A stretch of DNA of 35,077 bases from Nitrospinales bacterium (GTDB lineage: Bacteria; Nitrospinota_A; UBA7883; JACRGQ01). A program made the translations under genes and the position numbers. Location of the stretch: the NCBI GenBank assembly GCA_023248495.1, contig JAHFEK010000026.1, positions 1 to 35,077 on the forward strand. Direction: 5' to 3'. A model generated the notes under the pieces. That model saw nothing but the letters and a program-made list of their open reading frames with translations. It made no database searches and was not told where the DNA came from. Each line of letters starts with the position of its first letter. Positions within the stretch are counted from its first letter, which is position 1. Positions 30,166 through 35,077 of the stretch are shown here, one piece after another.

Positions 30166-30185
30166 GGCGGAAAGGCGCTTCCGCC
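30166..30185 (-). terminator. Stable hairpin right after the 30186-30794 stop codon
   Basis: GGCGGAA (30166-30172) and TTCCGCC (30179-30185) form a perfect 7-bp stem with a 6-nt loop, immediately after the stop codon of the lipoprotein and 35 nt before feoB. There is no T-run, so it may be a weak terminator, an attenuator or a processing stop. Confidence 0.45.
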
Positions 30186-30794
30186 TTATTGAGTACCGCC
30201 AAGGTTCCAAGTAAAAGTGGCTTCCCCCACCATGGAAGTGAAACGAAGCGTGTAGTTGGCGGCGCCAGCCATTTCCTGCTTTGGAAAAGCAATGCGATAG
30301 ACATATTTCCACTCGGTAATAAACGGAAATAAATGAGCATCCCGCATCTTATCGAGCTTCAGTTTTTCGATTGAGGCCGGGACTATCCACCTGCCATCGG
30401 GCGTTTGCAACGATACTTTCCATATGGAGTTTTGTTTTTCAAAATCGTTCCACCTCTTGTCGCCGGTATACACGCCAGCGATGAATTCCACTTCTTTCTG
30501 TTCGTTGGCTTTCGATTCAGCCAGCATTTTCTCGGCCTGCTCGGCGTCTATCCATTCCTTGACGAGTGATGTCTGGATGAAATCCCGTTTTATCCGTTGG
30601 TCATAATAGAAAACATCGGCAATAAGAATGGTATCGAGGTCGCGGTAAACTTTCTCGGTGCGGACGTTTTTCCTCACATCGCCCAAAATCCGTTCGGGCA
30701 AAAAGGTGAAATCGACATTCGTCTGTTTTCCCGCGCATCCGGCGGCGGCGGAGAACAGTACAATCAGCGCTAAAAAGCGAATATTCATCTTCAT
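30186..30794 (-). CDS. Lipoprotein of unknown function
   Basis: Start at ATG 30794 gives MKMNIRFLALIVLFSAAAGC, a lipoprotein signal with the lipid Cys at residue 20; the frame upstream of it is not signal-like. The protein is 203 residues. The mature part starts AGKQTNVDFTFLPERILGDVRKNVR and has a YRDLDTILIADVFYYDQRIKRDFIQTSLVKEW helix-strand segment, a charged EQAEKMLAESKANEQKEVEF helix, then a beta-rich end (WKVSLQTPDG, WKYVYRIAFPKQE, NYTLRFTSMVGEATFTWNL). I do not recognise a family. It may be co-transcribed with feoB, which begins 55 nt downstream, so a role with metal or envelope stress is possible but not shown. Confidence 0.75.
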   Translation of the reverse strand: MKMNIRFLALIVLFSAAAGCAGKQTNVDFTFLPERILGDVRKNVRTEKVYRDLDTILIADVFYYDQRIKRDFIQTSLVKEWIDAEQAEKMLAESKANEQKEVEFIAGVYTGDKRWNDFEKQNSIWKVSLQTPDGRWIVPASIEKLKLDKMRDAHLFPFITEWKYVYRIAFPKQEMAGAANYTLRFTSMVGEATFTWNLGGTQ

Positions 30795-30838
30795 TTCAAT
30801 GATTATAGGGATTTGCCCCAAGCTTATCAAATAGTGAT

Positions 30839-31774
30839 TTACGGTTGTTTCCTGCCGGGAGCTTGAGAGTGGGCGCCAATCTTTTTGCCTTCCTCCCGGC
30901 AGAGGTCAAGTATCTCCTTCACCGGTTGTGTGGGCTCCATCCCCCGGGGAAACACAAACGAAATCGAGCGGTAGATCGCATACCCTTCCACCCGCAACGC
31001 TTTCAGCGTGCCGAGCGCCAGTTCGTGCTCGAGCGTCATGCGCGAAATCAGTGAAAGCCCCAGCCCGCCTTCCACCGTCTTTTTGATGGCGGTGCTGCTC
31101 CCCATTTCGAGGATGATGTTCCGCGCGGGAATGAGCGGCTTGCCCGCCACCTTCAGTCCGTCGATGACGGCGCGCGTGCCGCTACCCGCTTCGCGCGAGA
31201 CGAACGGTTCCGCCCCAACCTGCTTCTTGCTTATCGTGCCGCGATGTTCCTGTTTGTAATCCTTCGGGGCGATCACCACCAGTTCGTCGATAAAGGCCTC
31301 TTCGATGATCCAGTGCTTCGATTTCACCGGGCCTTCCACGATGGCAAAATCGAGAAGGCCGTCCGCCAGGTAGGTCAACACCTGGTCGGTGTTATCCACC
31401 AGCAGCTTCACCGCAACGTTGGCATGGCCGCGCTTGAATTTCGCCACCACCGGCGGCAAAAAGAAGTTGCCGATGGTGGTCGACGCGCCGATGACGAGGG
31501 TGCCCCAGGACTGGCCTAGCTTCTGCATCACCTTCTCCATAACCCGCTGGCTTTCCTGATGGATATGGGCAAGCTCCTTATGGAGAAGCTCGCCGACGGG
31601 CGTCAGCTCGATCCGGTTGGGATAGCGGACGAAGAGGCGCGCCTTAAACTGCTCTTCGAGATGTCGTATCTGAAAGCTGACCGCCGGTTGCGTGAGCGAT
31701 AGCTCCTTGGCCGCCTTGGAAAAACTCAGATGGCGGGCAACCGACAAAAACACCTGGTACCGAAAATCCAGCAT
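30839..31774 (-). CDS. LysR-family transcriptional regulator (likely controls soe genes)
   Basis: This 311-residue protein has an N-terminal winged helix-turn-helix (VARHLSFSKAAKELSLTQPAVSFQIRHLEEQFKARLFVR, ~11-49), a linker helix and a two-lobe effector domain (~93-295). The effector domain contains GTLVIGASTTIGNFFLPPVVAKFKR, DGLLDFAIVEGPV and REAGSGTRAVIDGL, as in CbbR/CysB-type sensors of small anions or metabolites. It is transcribed away from soeA. A LysR-type dyad with T-N11-A lies in the shared intergenic region at 31996-32014, which supports direct regulation of soeA. The effector is unknown; sulfite or a sulfur intermediate is a reasonable inference. Confidence 0.92.
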   Translation of the reverse strand: MLDFRYQVFLSVARHLSFSKAAKELSLTQPAVSFQIRHLEEQFKARLFVRYPNRIELTPVGELLHKELAHIHQESQRVMEKVMQKLGQSWGTLVIGASTTIGNFFLPPVVAKFKRGHANVAVKLLVDNTDQVLTYLADGLLDFAIVEGPVKSKHWIIEEAFIDELVVIAPKDYKQEHRGTISKKQVGAEPFVSREAGSGTRAVIDGLKVAGKPLIPARNIILEMGSSTAIKKTVEGGLGLSLISRMTLEHELALGTLKALRVEGYAIYRSISFVFPRGMEPTQPVKEILDLCREEGKKIGAHSQAPGRKQP

Positions 31775-31800
31775 TTATAAAACCTTCCCGTTTATGCCGG

Positions 31801-31897
31801 TCATTCTGACGCATACCGAAGAATCCCTTTTCCGAAAAGAGATCCTTCGCCTGCGGCTCAGGATGACGCAGACGCCGACGTTCCCTCAGGATGACGC
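31801..31897. repeat. Imperfect inverted repeat of the interspersed TCATTCTGA/TCAGGATGA type
   Basis: A left arm TCATTCTGACGC...CCGAAGAATC (from 31801) and a right arm GATCCTTCGCC...CTCAGGATGACGC (to 31869) are imperfectly complementary around a CTTTTCCGAAAAG core. A further partial copy of the right end (CCTCAGGATGACGCA) follows at 31883-31897. Repeats of this kind are scattered through many bacterial genomes and may be non-autonomous mobile (MITE-like) elements. It separates lysR from the soeA control region. Confidence 0.65.
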
Positions 31898-31973
31898 AAC
31901 TTTTTTCAGCATCATGAGACGCCCTCTAGAACAATTGCCGCATTATAATCCAAAACCGGCCATTCATCTTCAC

Positions 31974-32014
31974 TCAATAACGATCAATAAATCCTCAATA
32001 AGCAACGCTTATTG
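31974..32014 (+). promoter_or_regulatory. LysR-type operator with phased direct repeats upstream of soeA
   Basis: TCAATAA occurs three times at 31974, 31984 and 31995, at 10-11 bp spacing (one helical turn). The last copy leads into a perfect dyad CAATAAGC-AAC-GCTTATTG (31996-32014). The dyad holds the LysR T-N11-A motif. Its centre at 32005 is about 64 bp upstream of the predicted soeA transcription start, the usual place for a LysR recognition site. Confidence 0.7.
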
Positions 32015-32033
32015 CCCCATGAGTATTACTGCT

Positions 32034-32062
32034 TTGCAGAATTAACGGGCGTTCTATAGCAT
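32034..32062 (+). promoter_or_regulatory. Candidate soeA promoter
   Basis: TTGCAG (32034-32039) and TAGCAT (32057-32062) are spaced by 17 bp, giving a start near 32069 and a 25-nt leader with AAGGAA before the ATG at 32094. The sub-consensus hexamers suit an activated promoter. A TATAAT at 32071 lacks a matching -35 and would leave too short a leader for the Shine-Dalgarno. Confidence 0.5.
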
Positions 32063-32093
32063 TCATGCCATATAATTGTTTACAAGGAAATCG

Positions 32094-34973
32094 ATGCCTG
32101 AACACACGGTGAAAGACGGTCATACGCTCGCGCCGGGCGAGGATATCAAGTACAGCACCTGCTACATGTGCGCCTGCCGCTGCGGCATCAAAATCACGCT
32201 GAAGGACGGGCAAATAAAATACATTCAGGGAAACCCGCACCACCCCACCAATAAGGGAGTTCTCTGCGCGAAGGGTTCTTCCGGCATCATGAAACAGTTC
32301 AGCCCCGCGCGTATCACCAAGCCGTTGCTCCGCAAAAAAGGGGCCGAACGCGGCCAGGCCGAATTCGACGAAATATCGTGGGAACAAGCGATGGAGATGC
32401 TTACCTCACGGCTTAAACACATTCGCGCCACCGACCCGAAAAAATTTGCTTTCTTCACCGGACGCGACCAGATGCAGGCGCTGACCGCCTTCTTCTCCAA
32501 ACAATTCGGCACGCCGAATTTCGCCGCGCATGGCGGCTTCTGCTCGGTGAACATGGCCACCAGCATGATCTACTCCATGGGCGGCTCGAGTTGGGAGTTC
32601 GGCGGCGTCGATTTTGAACGCTGCAAGTACATGTTCCTCTTCGGCGTGGCCGAGGATCACGACAGCAATCCGATCAAGCTGGGCCTCGCCCAACTGAAAG
32701 ACCACGGCGGCAAGCTGGTGGTCATCAATCCGGTGCGTTCCGGCTACGGGGCGGTGGCGGACGAATGGCTGCCGGTGAAACCGGGGGCCGACGGCGCGCT
32801 CATTATGGGGATGATACATGTTCTGCTGAAGTACAACCTCTTCGACAAGGAGTTCCTCCTCGACACCACCAACGCCGCTTACCTGCTCGACATGACCGAA
32901 GGGAGCGCCAACGAAGGCCTCCCCTTCATGCTGGCCGAGAAAGATATGGAACAGACCCAGCACGTTGTTTGGGATCTCAAGACAAACAAGATGGTGGAAG
33001 CCCACCAGTTGGACACCGAACCGGCGCTGTTAGGGAGCTTCAAAAGCCCCGACGGGCGGACGCTGACCACCGGCTTCCAATTATTGCATGACCGCGTGAT
33101 GAAGGAGTACTCGCCGGAACAGGCATCCAAAATCTGCGGTGTTCCCGCCGAACAGATAGAGCGCGTGGCGCTGGAGGCCGGCATTATGGCGCGCGACGAA
33201 GTCATCACCCTGCCGATTGAGTGGACGGACGTGTGGGGACGCGACCACAAGACCGTCACCGGCAAGCCGGTATCGGTTCACGCCATGCGCGGCATCGCGG
33301 CGCACAGCAACGGCTTCCAGACCGGCCGCACCCTTTCGATATTCATGATGCTCCTCGGCATCATCGACCGGCCCGGCGGTTTCCGCTACAAGGCCCCCTT
33401 CCCCAAGCCGATACCCCCCTGCCCCAAGCCGATCAACTCGCCCGACCTCATCAAGCCGAACACGCCGCTCCCCAATCCCGAACTCGGCTTCCCCTCGAAC
33501 CCCGACCACCTGATGGTGGACAGCGACGGCAACCCCGTCCGCATCGACAAGGCGTTCAGTTGGGAATTTCCGCTAACGGCGCACGGCATGATGCAATCGG
33601 TCATCACCAACGCGCACAACTACGATCCGTACCGCATTGACACGCTGATGTTCTTCATGGCGAACATGAGTTGGAACAGCACGATGAACACCGGCGAAGT
33701 GATGAAGATGCTTTCGGCGAAGGACGCGGACGGCGAATACCGCATTCCGTTCCTCGTGGTGAGCGATGCGTTCTTCAGCGAGCAGGTGGCCTACGCCGAC
33801 CTCGTGCTGCCGGACACCACCTACCTTGAACGGCATGACGTGGTATCGCTGCTGGACCGCCCGATAAGCGATTACGATCACCCCGCCGACGCCATCCGCC
33901 AGCCGATTTTGCCGCCGAAGGGGGATAGCCGCCCCTTTCAGCAGACGCTAATCGACCTCGCACACGCGCTGGAACTTCCCGGCTTTGGCGACGTGAACGG
34001 CAAACCGTTTTTAACCTACAAAGAATTCATTACCGGATGGGAATCGGCCCCCGGCAGCGGCGTCGGCTTTCTTGCCGGATGGCGCGGCCCCAATGGCGAC
34101 AAGCACCTTGTGGGCGAGCCGAATCCGAACCAGTGGGAAGCCTATATCAAGAACCACTCATTCTTCGAGATAGAGCTGGAGCCTTCCATCCGCTATAACC
34201 GCAACATCAATCAGGGATACCTGAACTGGTCGCAGAAGCACAAATTAATCCGCCTGAACGACCCTATCATCATGCACTTCTACAGCGAGGTGCTGCAACG
34301 CTTCCGTCTCGCCGCTAAAGGGCAGAGGCCGGGACGCCAACCGGCCACCGAAGCGCAACGCCAGCGGATACTGAAATACTTCGATCCGGTTCCCTTCTGG
34401 TACGAGCCGCTGGAGCAGACGCAAGTACCGGTTAAAGATTTTCCGTTCCATGCCATCACACAGCGTCCGATGCCGATGTACCACAGCTGGGACAGCCAGA
34501 ACGCATGGCTGCGGCAGATCATAGGGCAGAACTTCCTTTACATGAACCCGGACAAGGCGGGTGTGCTGGGCATCGCCGACATGGACTGGGCATGGGTGGA
34601 AAGCCCCACCGGAAAAATCCGGGTGCAGGTGAAATTTTCCGAGGCGGTGCAGCCCGACACCGTATGGACATGGAACGCCATCGGCAAAATGTCCGGCGCG
34701 TGGAACCTCGACCCGGAAGCGGACGAAGCCCGCAAGGCTTTCCTGCTCAACCACTGCATCACGGACGAAATCGTAAACGAATTTTCGGGAAAGCGCGTTT
34801 CCAACTCCGACCCGATATCGGGGCAGGCCGCGTGGTACGACCTGCGCGTGAAGATATACAAAGCGGATGAAACCGGCCATTGGCCGCAATTCCAGACGCT
34901 GAAACCACCAGCCCACATGGAAAAACGGGCCAACATCCTGCGCTATGAATTTATGCGGGGCAAAAAGAAATGA
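32094..34973 (+). CDS. soeA: SoeA-type molybdopterin oxidoreductase (sulfite:quinone oxidoreductase catalytic subunit)
   Basis: ATG 32094 is preferred over an upstream TTG because AAGGAA lies 4 nt upstream. The protein is 959 residues. Near the N-terminus C23, C26, C30 and C58 (CX2CX3CX27C; STCYMCACRCG) bind the FS0 [4Fe-4S] cluster. C150 in HGGFCSVNMA is the likely molybdenum ligand. The MGD-binding and C-terminal molydopterin-dinucleotide domains are present (ITQRPMPMYHSWDSQNAWLRQIIGQNFLYMNPDKA). There is no Tat signal, which argues for the cytoplasmic SoeABC enzyme oxidising sulfite to sulfate rather than the exported PsrA/PhsA relatives. The family also contains polysulfide and thiosulfate reductases, so the assignment by sequence alone is good but not final. 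The stop overlaps the soeB start (ATGA). Confidence 0.8.
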   Translation: MPEHTVKDGHTLAPGEDIKYSTCYMCACRCGIKITLKDGQIKYIQGNPHHPTNKGVLCAKGSSGIMKQFSPARITKPLLRKKGAERGQAEFDEISWEQAMEMLTSRLKHIRATDPKKFAFFTGRDQMQALTAFFSKQFGTPNFAAHGGFCSVNMATSMIYSMGGSSWEFGGVDFERCKYMFLFGVAEDHDSNPIKLGLAQLKDHGGKLVVINPVRSGYGAVADEWLPVKPGADGALIMGMIHVLLKYNLFDKEFLLDTTNAAYLLDMTEGSANEGLPFMLAEKDMEQTQHVVWDLKTNKMVEAHQLDTEPALLGSFKSPDGRTLTTGFQLLHDRVMKEYSPEQASKICGVPAEQIERVALEAGIMARDEVITLPIEWTDVWGRDHKTVTGKPVSVHAMRGIAAHSNGFQTGRTLSIFMMLLGIIDRPGGFRYKAPFPKPIPPCPKPINSPDLIKPNTPLPNPELGFPSNPDHLMVDSDGNPVRIDKAFSWEFPLTAHGMMQSVITNAHNYDPYRIDTLMFFMANMSWNSTMNTGEVMKMLSAKDADGEYRIPFLVVSDAFFSEQVAYADLVLPDTTYLERHDVVSLLDRPISDYDHPADAIRQPILPPKGDSRPFQQTLIDLAHALELPGFGDVNGKPFLTYKEFITGWESAPGSGVGFLAGWRGPNGDKHLVGEPNPNQWEAYIKNHSFFEIELEPSIRYNRNINQGYLNWSQKHKLIRLNDPIIMHFYSEVLQRFRLAAKGQRPGRQPATEAQRQRILKYFDPVPFWYEPLEQTQVPVKDFPFHAITQRPMPMYHSWDSQNAWLRQIIGQNFLYMNPDKAGVLGIADMDWAWVESPTGKIRVQVKFSEAVQPDTVWTWNAIGKMSGAWNLDPEADEARKAFLLNHCITDEIVNEFSGKRVSNSDPISGQAAWYDLRVKIYKADETGHWPQFQTLKPPAHMEKRANILRYEFMRGKKK

Positions 34974-35077
34974 GCCAGAAAGCGCTGGTCATAGATTTGC
35001 ACAAATGCGTTGGCTGCCACGCGTGCGCCGCCAACTGCAAAGCGTGGAACACGCAGGGAGACGCCGGGCCGCTGACC
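34970..35077 (+). CDS. soeB: SoeB-type ferredoxin subunit, N-terminal fragment
   Basis: ATG 34970 overlaps the soeA stop by 4 nt. The 36 visible residues contain a [4Fe-4S] motif with Cys 13, 16, 19 and 23 (CVGCHACAANC). This is the start of a four-cluster ferredoxin subunit (PsrB/SoeB/DmsB type) that would pass electrons from SoeA to a membrane anchor (SoeC) and quinone. The gene is cut by the window end. Confidence 0.85.
   Translation, partial: MSQKALVIDLHKCVGCHACAANCKAWNTQGDAGPLT

Noticed and set aside
32071-32076. TATAAT as the soeA -10
   Set aside because: No -35 at the right distance and the start would fall at the Shine-Dalgarno.

Overview
The window looks like a chromosomal segment of a free-living Gram-negative bacterium. 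The evidence is a BamD-type outer-membrane assembly lipoprotein, many lipoprotein and Sec signal peptides, and Shine-Dalgarno or sigma70-type signals. The mix of an Ehr-type membrane complex, CHASE2 cyclase plus FecR, LPP20 lipoproteins, a leuC-leuD-leuB-asd operon and a SoeA-type molybdoenzyme suggests a deltaproteobacterial-grade or Nitrospinota/Nitrospirota-like lineage. That placement is inference; there is no rRNA or ribosomal protein here to settle it. No phage, IS transposase, integrase or CRISPR array is visible.

Layout. 1-40: start of a divergent gene cut by the left edge. 218-5653 (+): a secreted protein of unknown function, a cobalamin-binding-type radical SAM protein, a GT39-like membrane glycosyltransferase with a long C-terminal soluble domain, and BamD. 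5734-5809 (+): tRNA-Glu(CTC). 5928-6806 (-): a response regulator fused to an RsbW-like ATPase. 7389-12736 (+): a five-gene hyfC-E-F-G-HI cluster. It resembles group 4 [NiFe] hydrogenase but lacks the nickel-binding CxxC pairs, so it is an Ehr (energy-converting hydrogenase-related) complex. It has one antiporter-like subunit, no adjacent hyfB, and a fused ferredoxin/NuoB subunit.

12895-13258: a probable decayed membrane-protein gene followed by a strong bidirectional terminator. 13437-22252 (-): a seven-gene envelope locus. In transcription order it encodes an LPP20/FlgT-N-like coiled-coil protein, a Kelch-FN3-NHL double-propeller lipoprotein, two LPP20-type lipoproteins, a PDZ-less trypsin-like protease, a CHASE2 class III cyclase and a FecR-like protein. 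It reads as an envelope-sensing module ending in cyclic-nucleotide output and is the best candidate for an undescribed system.

22549-26408 (-): leuC-leuD-leuB-asd, leucine and aspartate-family biosynthesis, with overlapping or abutting ORFs. 26493-27398 (-): a second response regulator-ATPase fusion. 27521-30131 (-): feoB and a DtxR-FeoA fusion, an iron uptake and sensing pair. 30186-30794 (-): an unknown lipoprotein. 30839-31774 (-): a LysR regulator divergent from soeA. 32094-35077 (+): soeA and the start of soeB, a cytoplasmic-facing sulfite:quinone oxidoreductase. The lysR-soeA intergenic region carries a clear LysR-type operator at about -64 of a candidate soeA promoter.

Taken together the window suggests a respiratory organism able to draw electrons from sulfite, with ion-pumping Ehr machinery, iron homeostasis and an elaborate envelope-sensing repertoire.
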